DNA from: Nosema muscidifuracis
Taxonomy: Eukaryota; Microsporidia; Nosematidae
Assembly: GCA_028335825.1 (NCBI GenBank)
Contig: JAIOKI010000004.1
Location: forward strand, 186,001-250,000
Direction: 5' to 3'
Length of the DNA stretch: 64,000 nt
Made by a program: the position numbers and the translations under genes
Shown: positions 48,649 through 58,643 of the stretch, piece by piece
Layout: every line of letters begins with the position of its first letter
Numbering within the stretch: the first letter of the stretch is position 1
Notes under the pieces: model-generated
Databases searched by the model: none
The model's input: only the letters and a program-made list of their open reading frames with translations
What the model was told of the DNA's origin: nothing

Positions 48649-49689
48649 ATTATTTTTATTTAATACTTAACTTTTTAAATATACAATATTAGAAGTTAAC
48701 TAATTTTTTTATTTTGTATATTTTATTTGACTAAGATTATAAACAAAGTGTTCATTTAAAGAGACTTATTACCTTTATAAAAACATTTATCTACAATCAA
48801 CTATATTTAAGTTACATAAGTTTATTTGGATATATAATATCTTATTTTCTTATAATAGTATGGTCAGTTATCTTAAAAATTATTTTAAGATTCTCATACC
48901 ACATTTATTTTCTTCTTCGCGTATCTTATTTGCAACAAGTCTTAAGTAGTCCAATGTAAAGCTTTTCAAAATCATCTTTTAAACCTTTAACCACACGTAT
49001 GTTACTATTTATTCATCTATTCCGATGTTATCCCAGTATTATTTATGGTATCTTATTACTATGTCATTCCAGGGGATTGAGTAGAGAATAATTCTTGTTT
49101 AATTTATGTATTGAACCACAATGTTATTCAAAAAATTATACTTATTTTTATATTAACTGTACTTAGGTTATCAAAGTATGTGATTCACTTTAATAATTGA
49201 AGCTTCATTGTCTCTCAAGCAATATATGTTTTAAAGAAATCATCATGAAATTAATATAAGTATATGGCATTAATTATTTATTATATCTAAGATTCAATGC
49301 GCAAGTATAGTTTTAATAGTATTAAAAAACTAACATACTAACAATATTCTGATGAAATGGGTTTTAGATAAAGAACTAAAAATTATTAAGTTATTATCTG
49401 TAAAGTTTAAATTAATATTTAGTCGATTAATAATAGGTCTCAAGAAAATATTAAGATGCTATTGTTCTTATATGAATTATCAAGATAAAAATACTTGTAG
49501 AATATCAGATTTACCTTTATAAGAATTAAAAGATTATTTTTTAGATTAAATAATAACGAAAATAATTAGTGAAAATGTAGATTGATGAAATAGACAATTT
49601 TAACAGCTTAATCATATTTAATTGTAAAATAAGTTAGAAGATTTTTCCAAAATTAAGTAAATTGTTAGAGGTGTTGTATAAGCTTTTTT
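48649..49689. other. Gene-poor spacer, possible coding debris
   Basis: No intact frame. On the minus strand around 48900-49000 short open stretches such as DYLRLVANKIREEENKC read like the remains of a coding sequence, but no family is evident. No tandem array is present, in contrast to the core spacers. Confidence 0.35.
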
Positions 49690-50010
49690 AACTTGTGCCA
49701 TAAAATCAAAAAAAATGACTTTAATTTTTGATAATAATTGGAAAACCCCTATTATTGTGACTGATAGACATTCCTCATGTACTCATTGCAGTTCGTGATT
49801 TAAGATTTCTACATCATCATTTAATTTTGGGTTAGGGTTCACAACTGTAGATTCATTATAAGCTACATTAATGAGGAAGAAGCGATATTATTTCACGTTT
49901 AATACAATTACTAATTGAAGAATTTAGTTATAAGAAAAATTACTTTACCTTAAAATCTGCTACTCACAAAGTTCGTTTCAAATTTTTGAAGAAAAAAATT
50001 ATAATGGCAT
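49690..50010 (+). mobile_element. Possible DDE transposase fragment
   Basis: Short plus-strand stretches in shifting frames, TPIIVTDRHSS (about 49745-49778) and AVRDLRFLHHHL (about 49789-49825), resemble the second catalytic Asp region of IS-type DDE transposases (…TD…Y..A+RDL…HHH…). Frames change and stop repeatedly, so it is a remnant. No ends or target duplication seen. The call is weak. Confidence 0.3.
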
Positions 50011-51146
50011 ATTTGATCTTTGTTAAAAAATTTACCCAGATACTATTTTTTTGAGAGAAATGACTTTTTTCAGTATCTTCTAAATTTTTGTATCAAGACT
50101 AAAAATGATTATTAATATTATCATAACTCTTTATCTATATGAAATATCAAATGATCTTTCTTGACATGATTGTCATAATCATTATATTAGCCACTAATTG
50201 TGATCTACTCTCACTAAATCATGATAAATATTTTTAGTACAGAAGTTTATTATTTTTATTGAAAATTCCACCCACTGACTTTTTTATATTATCTTTATAA
50301 GCTTTCATTACTAAATAATCAAATTTAAACCCGACTTTCTAAAAGTTTTTAAAAATGATTATCTTGCTGAAAAATGGATAAGATTATTATACTAACATAT
50401 AATCTTTTTTGGAGATTGGAATTGATACAACAATATATTTTATGATCTAACTTATCTTTCTTCTTAAATGTATTAAGAGCATCATATTAGACTTCTAATA
50501 TAACGTAAATTACAAATCACTGACTAATTAATTGACTTTTTTCTGACATGATCGATATGAAACAAAATACATTAGACAATCTTTTTCTGCTGTATTATCA
50601 GATTATATTCACCTAGATTATCTGATAATACTAATTATTTACTCATAAAAATATCATATACAAAACCTATCCTTTTCTTTTGGACATGTACAATTAGCCT
50701 TTTACATATTTCTTCAAGGCTGTAGCCATATTTCATACTGTTTACAATTTAACTTAATTATTATTTTTTAATTCTTTTGGTCTGATTTCTACTCAAATAT
50801 ATTTCTGAATACGATAATTAATTAAAAATAAAGTAATTTCAATAATTAAAGAAAAGATTTAACAATAGGCATATAAAAATAAAAATATATTTGTCGTATT
50901 TCTATCTGAAATACAATTTTAATAAAGATAATTTAGTCTTAAATGGTTTAATTTTCTTATTTTTCTATACACCTTATTAAAAAATTTTATTTTTTGAAAA
51001 TAAATAAATTAAAAATTTTTTCCAGTTGAGAATATGATGGAATACCACATTTATTATCTTAATACTTAGACTAAAAATATTTAACCTTTAAATTAATATT
51101 TTGATCCTAAAAATATGTAAATTTAATAAATTTCAATAAACACATT
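50011..51146. other. Gene-poor spacer with one perfect inverted repeat
   Basis: Apart from the inverted repeat at 50592-50631, this region has no intact frame and no tandem array. Its base composition is like the other decayed parts of the island. Confidence 0.4.
50592..50631. repeat. 12-base perfect inverted repeat
   Basis: GTATTATCAGAT (50592-50603) and ATCTGATAATAC (50620-50631) are exact reverse complements around a 16-base spacer. It could be a hairpin, a protein-binding site or the meeting point of two element ends. No gene lies within 500 bases. Confidence 0.6.
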
Positions 51147-51494
51147 TTATTTGCATTTCTCTATCTTTGAAGCTAATTTAGACATCCTGACTGAAAATCT
51201 ACATAACTCTCTTGCAATATGATCTACTTCGTCTACTATATCTTCATAATCTTCTTTAGTACAGGTATTCTTTACCCTTTCATTACACATATTATGACTA
51301 CAACATGGCTTGTCATTATCACAACTAAACATTGAGTCTGAATTTTTATGTTCTAATCTTTCTTTACACACATCTATACAGCATTTATCATCATATTTAT
51401 CTTTACAACAATCATGAGATTTATTTATATTACACATATCTGATTGTCTAGTAAAGATACTTGAAAGTAAGAGAATCATTATGAAGGAATACAT
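51147..51494 (-). CDS. Small secreted cysteine-rich protein
   Basis: 115 residues. A signal peptide (MYSFIMILLLSSIFTRQS, cleavage near 16-18) is followed by a domain with thirteen cysteines including three CC pairs (C-C at about 29-30, 38-39, 64-65), then a Cys-poor helical tail (EDIVDEVDHIARELCRFSVRMSKLASKI). This suits an exported disulfide-bonded protein; a polar tube, spore wall or host-directed role would be a guess. CCCC occurs about 36 bases upstream, farther away than usual. It lies inside the accessory island between decayed elements. No family recognised. Confidence 0.65.
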   Translation of the reverse strand: MYSFIMILLLSSIFTRQSDMCNINKSHDCCKDKYDDKCCIDVCKERLEHKNSDSMFSCDNDKPCCSHNMCNERVKNTCTKEDYEDIVDEVDHIARELCRFSVRMSKLASKIEKCK

Positions 51495-51924
51495 AAAATA
51501 CTGTAATAAAATTCTTTAAATACCTTTAAAGGGGTATCTATATCAGTATAAATGAAATAGTTTGTATACAATAAATTCTATTTAACTGTTTAATGATATA
51601 AATTTAATTTGTCAGTTTAATATAAATAAGTGCTTATATAAATTAGTCATAGATTAAATTTTAATATATTTATAAGATTATCTTTGCATTCTTCTGTAAA
51701 ATCGTTTTAAGTTAATTTATTAATTAGTTGGTTTATGATTCTTATAATTATAGCTATAAATAGATAAAATTTTAAATATTCAAAAGTTAGATATTTAGAT
51801 ACATAAAATAGTTTCTTAAAATTAATGTTCCTCTTTATATTATATAAATAAATAAATCATTATATTTTTTACACTTCTTCCTCTATTATTTCAATTAATA
51901 ACAATATCTAATCATATAGCTTGT

Positions 51925-52610
51925 CCAAAGTGAAAAAAACTCATATCTAAGCAAATAATAGACATCTTCAAAATCTACTAGATGATTTCTAGAGAGTATT
52001 TTTTTAGACTAAATACATTAACATAAGTTATAGTAAAAGAAAACAATAGATCATAAGAAAGCTATGTCATTTATAATATCCAGATATGATATGTACCAAT
52101 AGAAACTACTTGAAGAAAACCTTCATAAATTTTCTATATCACAAACAACGACCATCTTTTATTCACAAATAAGATGAAGTTTCTGTCATCTGGTAAGTAA
52201 AATTCAGTAATATCAAAATTATCTGAATCTAAAATACCAGTAAATATCATACAATCAGACTTCAATCCATACATAGAGACTTTTACAGTATGAATAATAC
52301 AATTCTTGTCATTGTGCCATAAACAAGCCTATAAAATAGCTTATACAAATAATGAATTAGCAAGTCTTGCTCTTCATTTACAATTTAAGAAATCAGTAAA
52401 TTCAGTAGTACAAATATACTCACCACTTGATTAAATAAGTCAACATCAAAAATGGTTGCTCTTGCATTACGATATAAATTAAAAAATTGTCAATAATTTT
52501 AACTAGTGGTACATTGTCTTTTGTATATAGATGTAATAATATATGTCTAAGATTTAATTTTCCTTTATGTTGTTTATCCAATAGAAATTTATAAAAAAGG
52601 GGTAATTTAT
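51925..52610 (-). mobile_element. Decayed transposase-like sequence, copy 2
   Basis: It aligns along most of its length with 46045-46765. For example, TCTTCAAAATCTACTAGATG here stands against TCTTCAAAATCTACTAGGTG there, and TTTCCTTTATGTTGTTTAT against TTTCCTTTATGTTTGTTTAT. A minus-strand frame keeps DFEDVYYLLRYEFFSLW, parallel to FEEAVHLLRLRFAFFTLY in copy 1. CCCC is present at the presumed 5' end (52604-52601). The C-terminal TNN-containing part of copy 1 is missing. Many stops. Confidence 0.5.
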
Positions 52611-53801
52611 TTAACGTTTTGGAATATTACTGAAAATATTAACAAAAAATGTATGGTTCCTGTATCATAGTTATCAAAGATATGTTGAAAACAAAATCTG
52701 TATAATAACAAGTATTTTTAGAAATCAGTTCGGATGGCATTTAGGACTAAGTAATTATGTTATATAGAATACTTAATAAGTTCTGCATCAACAGAATTCA
52801 TGTGCAAGTAGTTCATAATAAGTTTAGAGCATTAAGAAAAGGAAACATAATTAATGAATTAATTACAAACAAATACAAAAAATATCCTGTTATGTTATAT
52901 TTTTATATATAAATTTTGTTGTGACCACGTGGTATTTCGTAAGATGATAATAAAAATTATATTATCAACAAATTATAGAAGAATCATTACAATTTTTTTG
53001 TTAAGTCTTGATATAGCGTAACATTTATGTGCATAATCTTCATACATATTAAGTTTTGAATTTGTAATTTTGACTGGAATTTTGTTTGAATTATTTTTAA
53101 ACCACAAAAAAATTTTAGAAATGTGAATTATTAATTTAAATTACAAAATTATATTTTTGAAATTACTCACTCTATGTTAAATATAAGTTTAATAGTAGTA
53201 CAATACTTAGAAACAATCAATTTATTTACGTATAATCAACTATAAATAAAAGATGAAATTCTTCTCTTCTAACAATAATAAAGTATTTAAATTATCAATC
53301 AATATTGTTATATAATCTATTAAAGTATTAATATTGTCTCACTCTCAAATTATAAATTATAAAATCAGAATTTAAATATTGAGTTTTTAATTTATTATTA
53401 TCATTCAAACATCTTGAATTTTTAAAATTTTAATTTATTCAATCGTAAGCATTCTGATGACAAATATAAAATTATATTCTCTTTGCCTGACATAAACAAA
53501 CGTTTTTTATATTAAATTTAAATAAAATTTTATATTTGTAAATTAAAATTACACAACAATTACATAAAAATAAAATAATATATTAATTATGATAAATTTA
53601 TTATTTTTTGTAACTAAAATATAATATTTCAAAAATATATCCTAACAATTGTTAAATTTAAAATTATTCAATTTCAATACAAAAATAAGAATTCTTTATT
53701 CCTTTATTTTTAACTTATTTATGATTTCAATATTTTCGATTTTTCTACTAAAAAATTTAATTTATTTGTAAAAATATAAATTTGAAAATTTTTACTCCAT
53801 C
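52611..53801. other. Gene-poor AT-rich spacer, nothing recognised
   Basis: No intact frame, array or RNA is apparent. Around 52740-52870 the sequence is slightly less AT-rich and may be further debris. The last 700 bases are plain AT-rich DNA leading to the next gene. Confidence 0.4.
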
Positions 53802-55442
53802 ATGAATTTTTTTGCTTTACTACATTTAATACTTATTTGTTCATCTAATTTGAGAGAAAAAATACGAGAAGATTTATCTAAAATAATTTCGAAGAAAACT
53901 GATTCAGGAGATTTTTTATTTATAGGCAAGGATTTTAATCTTCCAATACATTATTTAAAAATCTATAAATCTAAAATTGTAATCAAAAAATACAATGAAC
54001 CACTAGATTCAGCAAATGAAAATACAATTAAATTAGATAAGGACCTAGATGAGAGCTTGAAAAGAAAGTTGGTTGAAATCATATACGAATTTAAAGATAA
54101 AAAGAAGTATTTATATATTGATGATTATGAATATAATATTAAGCATACAAAAATGATTTATAATTTAATGAGAAATCTTTCAAATTATTCTCATTATATT
54201 AATGATAATGAAGATTCTAAGTCATACTTAGATTATGATAAAATTTTGATAAATAATTCATCTTTAAGTTATTTTATTAACTATAGAAAAAGTTCTTATA
54301 GACTTTTCAAAATACAGAAATACGATAATCTTAAATTAAATTTTAGTTTAACTCAAGATAGTGATAATATATTCATATATAATATTGACATTAATGAATT
54401 TAATTTTAAAAAATATGCTGAGCATTATTTCAAAAAGTATTTTAATGGAAAAAAACTAAATAAAATAATGAATTTATTATCATTAATTAATATTTCCCAT
54501 CTTAATTTTGATACAATCTATAATATAGTTGAGTTAAGAGCAAAAGAATTTGATGACTGCAGAAAAATAACTGGATCTTATGAAAATAGTGGATTTGTTC
54601 AAGATGAAGCCATTGAGTATTTAGATAACTCTAGTAAAAAAGAAGATCAAAATTTTCAAGTAAGATTATTTGATAACGTAATAATTTTAAATAATTCTTG
54701 TTATTTCAAAAACAATAATTGTATCGATGAAGATGTTATTGAAGAAATGAATATTTTTTTCAAAACTTGTCAAAATAGCAAAGTAGAAAATATTGAAACT
54801 ATTTTAAGATTTTTTTATCTTATAAAAGATAGTAATTTATACAAGTATATTTTAATAAGTATTTTATCTAATAAAGGAAAAGCTAGAAATTTGATAATGT
54901 ATGAAATTCTTTACAACTTAGGTTTAGTTGAAAAATGTGAAAATAATATAAACTTTGATTACGTTAATTTAAGATTGAGAAAAGAAAATGATACCTCTAA
55001 ATATTACGAAAAACTTTCTCAGTTTATCATGGATGAAATTAGTTTTCATCATAATAATATTTCAAGTGTCTATTTTGATCTATTAATGTATTTTGAAATG
55101 TGTAAGATGTATGAGAAGAAAATCACTGATAATCTTTCTAATGATACAGAGATACTATTTAAATTCTTCGAAAGTGTAAACAATAATTCGGAGAATACTT
55201 TTGATCACATTATTCTTTGCATAAATGAATTTCTTGCTAAGATTTTTTTAAAAGGAAAAAACTCTAAATTTCAATACAATATTTCTTCGTTTTTACATGC
55301 AGATATTTTTTCGTTAATACTTAAAGATATTGAATCAGAATTAAGAAGTTTAATTAAATATAAAAATGTCTTTTTTCAGACTGATGTTATTTATGATGAT
55401 ATTTATAAATTGTTAGATGATCATAAAAAAAAGACGAATTAA
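53802..55442 (+). CDS. Secreted protein of about 546 residues, accessory paralog family (member B)
   Basis: 546 residues opening with a signal peptide (MNFFALLHLILICSS). Like member A at 47011-48648 it is Asn, Lys, Asp, Ile and Phe rich, has an acidic/basic helical body, a YNIDINEFNFKKYAEHYFKK block near residue 195 and nearly the same length. The two look like diverged copies of one lineage-specific family. A CTCC run, not CCC, lies 3 bases before the ATG. The domain is unrecognised. Confidence 0.7.
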   Translation: MNFFALLHLILICSSNLREKIREDLSKIISKKTDSGDFLFIGKDFNLPIHYLKIYKSKIVIKKYNEPLDSANENTIKLDKDLDESLKRKLVEIIYEFKDKKKYLYIDDYEYNIKHTKMIYNLMRNLSNYSHYINDNEDSKSYLDYDKILINNSSLSYFINYRKSSYRLFKIQKYDNLKLNFSLTQDSDNIFIYNIDINEFNFKKYAEHYFKKYFNGKKLNKIMNLLSLINISHLNFDTIYNIVELRAKEFDDCRKITGSYENSGFVQDEAIEYLDNSSKKEDQNFQVRLFDNVIILNNSCYFKNNNCIDEDVIEEMNIFFKTCQNSKVENIETILRFFYLIKDSNLYKYILISILSNKGKARNLIMYEILYNLGLVEKCENNINFDYVNLRLRKENDTSKYYEKLSQFIMDEISFHHNNISSVYFDLLMYFEMCKMYEKKITDNLSNDTEILFKFFESVNNNSENTFDHIILCINEFLAKIFLKGKNSKFQYNISSFLHADIFSLILKDIESELRSLIKYKNVFFQTDVIYDDIYKLLDDHKKKTN

Positions 55443-56243
55443 ACAATTTATTTTAATTTTAACTATTTATTAAATAAAAATAGAGCATTTAGTAATTATT
55501 GCCATATACTAATATTTTGTATTTATTTTTTATACTCTACAACCAAAAATTAAATTGTGAGCAATATGAATTATTATATTAAATCTAACATTTTTTCATA
55601 TCTAAAAAAAGTATTGATGACAGTTAATTGAGTTATTACAGAAAATATTTATATATTATAGAAACTAGAATACAAATATATTCTTTTTCTTATTTTTTCC
55701 TTTGAGTGATTATATTAATAAAGTACAATTCTTTCAATTTTATATAAACAGTATTTTTAGGGTTATTATTGATATTACATTATAAATTAATATAAAAAAT
55801 GTTACTAAAGATTAAATTTAGATATTTAAGTATAGAATAATAATATTGTCATACTGAAAGATAAAAATATCAAAGACATGTTAAAAAATTAAATTAGAGA
55901 TTTAATTAAAATTTTATTCTAGTTTAAGGATAAATTATTTTTAAGTAGCTGAAAATTATATTTTTATGATAAACTAGTGCATTTAAAATTAAATCTTTTT
56001 ATTTACTTTATAAATGTTCAATAGCTAAATTTTTAAACAAGCACAATTTAACAATCAAATAAAAAAACATTGTAATTTTACTTCGAATTCTTAATTAATT
56101 AAAAAAAGGGTTACACAAAGAATATTAAAAATAATCAATAAATATTTGAATATAAAAATATAAGTAAACATATATAAATTAGAAAAATTAAATTTCTTGT
56201 CAAACTTTAAATTAAAAGATAGGAAATTAAAAATTAATTACAT
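55443..56243. other. 800-base spacer at the right edge of the island, nothing recognised
   Basis: AT-rich, with no frame of note, no tandem array and no RNA I can identify. It separates the accessory island from the Ssu72 gene; both flanking genes end here (convergent). Confidence 0.45.
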
Positions 56244-56810
56244 TTAATTATCAATCACTGTAAAAATATTATTTTTTGAATATTTCTTATTAAAAAGTTC
56301 TAAAGCTTTCATAATTCTCATCTCATACGAACCAGTACTTAACATACACATATCAATAAAATCCTTAACTTCTAGTGCACCAACACTAGCATCTTGAATG
56401 GTATCTTTGATATCAAAATTAATTAAAAAAGTTTTGGAAGATCCATCTATTTTTAATTTATTCTCATAAATTGCCAAAAAGCACTTTTCTTCAGCTGTAA
56501 TAACTAGATCATGATGAGAAGTTTTTTCAAAATAATTCTCTGCTTTTTCTTTTATTTTAATATTACGTTCTAACATTTTTAAAATACCAATTTTTTCATA
56601 AAATTTTTGGTTTTTTGAAATGAGATCGTCATAAATATCTTGGTAGGATGTACCGAAAGAATATATATTTGGGTTTTCTGGTGTTTCACTGGGTATTTTT
56701 ATTTGTTGATTTGTGCCGTAAGAATCTACTTCATAACCAGCATTTTTAAGTACCTTGTGTGCTTCCATACTTCTATTTTGATTCATTGCACAACAAACTG
56801 CAATTTTCAT
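56244..56810 (-). CDS. SSU72: Ssu72 RNA polymerase II CTD phosphatase
   Basis: 188 residues from the ATG that directly follows CCC; an upstream in-frame ATG lacks the signal. Ssu72 removes Ser5/Ser7 phosphate from the Pol II tail and acts with the 3'-end processing complex. The P-loop CAMNQNRSMEAH (7-18) is a CX5RS active site with nucleophile C7. YEVDSYGTN, PENPNIYSFGTSYQDIYDDL, ILKMLERN and HDLVITAEEKCF follow in the family order. Length matches the usual 195-205 residues. Confidence 0.95.
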   Translation of the reverse strand: MKIAVCCAMNQNRSMEAHKVLKNAGYEVDSYGTNQQIKIPSETPENPNIYSFGTSYQDIYDDLISKNQKFYEKIGILKMLERNIKIKEKAENYFEKTSHHDLVITAEEKCFLAIYENKLKIDGSSKTFLINFDIKDTIQDASVGALEVKDFIDMCMLSTGSYEMRIMKALELFNKKYSKNNIFTVIDN

Positions 56811-57226
56811 GGGCATATCACAAAAAAAAAATAAAAGCCTAATAAAAGAGATCAATCAATAAATTAAAAAATAAAAATAAATTATTAATATAGATTAGAA
56901 AGCTTAGAAGAAGTTTAACTTTATATCAAATAATTAGTTTTGTACACTAGAATAACATATAGGTTTTTCTTATAGAAAAAAATGCAATAAATTTTATCTT
57001 ATGAGAAAATCACTAACTAACAATCAGAATAGTGATAAATAAAGTTAAAAATATTATTGAAAATATCTATTGATATGTTGTTTTTATTTTTTTTAGGAAA
57101 GAAATATATTTTTTAATTAACAAATTGGTTTGTAAAACATATTGCTAGAATTCAAATTTTTATTCACTGATAGCTACATATTAGAAAAAATTTGATTATA
57201 AAAAATTTTACTTAAAAAATATATTT
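56811..57226. other. 416-base AT-rich spacer, nothing recognised
   Basis: No frame, array or RNA apparent. It lies downstream of glutathione synthetase and upstream of Ssu72, both on the minus strand. Confidence 0.45.
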
Positions 57227-58465
57227 TTATTCAATTAATTCGATAGAGTCTAAAGCTCCATTTCCTGAACAAATTCCTCCTTCAAGTTTACTTTCATCCT
57301 TGCTTCTTAAAATATACCCATCCTCACTATTATGTATAATATCTCCATCTACCGATATTAAACTACCAAATATACTAACTTCATTAATAATCTTCCTATT
57401 AACGTTATCTAAAACAAACGAGTTTTCAACAGATGGTGAACGAAATATTTTCATAAAAATAGAGCCTTCGTCATCTTTGTTAATCGAATTTCCTCCTTCA
57501 GTTACACTTTTACTAATCCAGATCTTTGAATCAAAATTTTCATCTTTAGATTTCTCATCAAATTCACGCTTAGTAGCAATGAATTCACCAAAGAATTTTG
57601 ATATTTTATCTGGTTTGTTTGTGTACTTAGCCAATTTAGTCTTATCAGAAAGAATAACTTGGAAATGTTTACTATTTATCATTTGGAACTCAACTGAAGG
57701 AAGATTAATAACGTTTGATAGTTCAAATCGTCGTCGTAATTCTTTTGACTCATCTGTATATTGATCGTAATTATAGAACCATCTATAATAGATTATACTA
57801 ACCCTATCGTAACCTGAATACACAATATTTTCATCTCTAACTTCTAACTCGTTTATAGTAACAAATTTAAGAGTTATACCTTTAACTTTAAGAGCATGAA
57901 TGATCTGTACTTTTTCCATATAATTAGAAGTCCTTTGATCGGTACAAACATCTACCATAGCTATAACACTCCCATCAATTTTGTTTTTAATATCGTATGT
58001 TTTTTTTAGTTGTATTAAGAATTCTATAAACTTCTTATCAGTATCACTTAATAAAGTACGTGGGTAAAATAAAGAATGTAATCGATTTAAAGAAGGACCG
58101 AACATAACAAAACATTGAGATATTGTATTAATCTCTACCTGTTTATACTGACCATCGTCTAACAAATAATCCGATCTGATGAAGTATGCCTTGATATTTG
58201 ATACATTTTTAGATTTTTTTTCTAAGAAAACTGATCGAAGATATTTGTACAAAGGATCATTAAAATTGTACGAAATAAGATCTTCTGCCAAATTGTAGTA
58301 CATTATATTGAGATCTGTTTGGATATTTTTTATGGAATTATATTTAGATTTTTGAATACGAGAAGGAGCTGATGTTATATTTATAATAGATTGGGTTGTA
58401 GGATTATATAATCCTAGTGATTTAGCTATATGTTGAATGTATTTTGATTTGTTGTCTTCGTCCAT
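57227..58465 (-). CDS. GSS: Glutathione synthetase (eukaryotic type)
   Basis: 412 residues (human and yeast enzymes are 474-491). It joins glycine to gamma-glutamylcysteine with ATP. Visible: YFIRSDYLLDDGQYKQVEIN (about 93-112, substrate Arg and Mg-binding Glu and Asn), TISQCFVMFG, YYRWFY (substrate Arg), PSVEFQMINSKHFQVILSD, a glycine-rich loop reduced to TEGGNSIN where the family has REGGGNN, and the closing loop LEGGICSGNGALDS (393-406; family EGGVAAG). Key metal and substrate residues appear kept, so activity is plausible. It has no CCC run before the ATG. It shares a 178-base divergent promoter region with the adaptin-like gene. Confidence 0.88.
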   Translation of the reverse strand: MDEDNKSKYIQHIAKSLGLYNPTTQSIINITSAPSRIQKSKYNSIKNIQTDLNIMYYNLAEDLISYNFNDPLYKYLRSVFLEKKSKNVSNIKAYFIRSDYLLDDGQYKQVEINTISQCFVMFGPSLNRLHSLFYPRTLLSDTDKKFIEFLIQLKKTYDIKNKIDGSVIAMVDVCTDQRTSNYMEKVQIIHALKVKGITLKFVTINELEVRDENIVYSGYDRVSIIYYRWFYNYDQYTDESKELRRRFELSNVINLPSVEFQMINSKHFQVILSDKTKLAKYTNKPDKISKFFGEFIATKREFDEKSKDENFDSKIWISKSVTEGGNSINKDDEGSIFMKIFRSPSVENSFVLDNVNRKIINEVSIFGSLISVDGDIIHNSEDGYILRSKDESKLEGGICSGNGALDSIELIE

Positions 58466-58643
58466 TTGTTTTCTAAAATTTTGTTTTTAAAAATTTAATT
58501 TAATGTTTGACAAAAACGTGTTTTTAAGACAAATTACTTCTCTTATTTATAATTACAAAACATATCTTCATACCAAATGTATAAAATTACTTGTGATTCA
58601 ATATGAAACATCTAAATAAATAATTATTTTCTATCAACAAACA
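58466..58643. promoter_or_regulatory. 178-base divergent promoter region
   Basis: It separates the glutathione synthetase and adaptin-like starts. Neither gene has a CCC or CCCC run, so start choice must depend on something else. TTTTAAGACAAATTACTTCTC and AT-rich flanks are all I see; no strong motif. Confidence 0.4.

Noticed and set aside
49829-49839. GGGTTAGGGTT as an interstitial telomere repeat
   Set aside because: Fewer than two TTAGGG units, inside what looks like decayed coding sequence; not evidence for a telomere.
51495-51540. Possible short GT...AG intron in the leader of the Cys-rich gene
   Set aside because: GTATTT...TACAG would bring CCCC nearer the ATG, but it lacks GTAAGT and is not needed for the frame.
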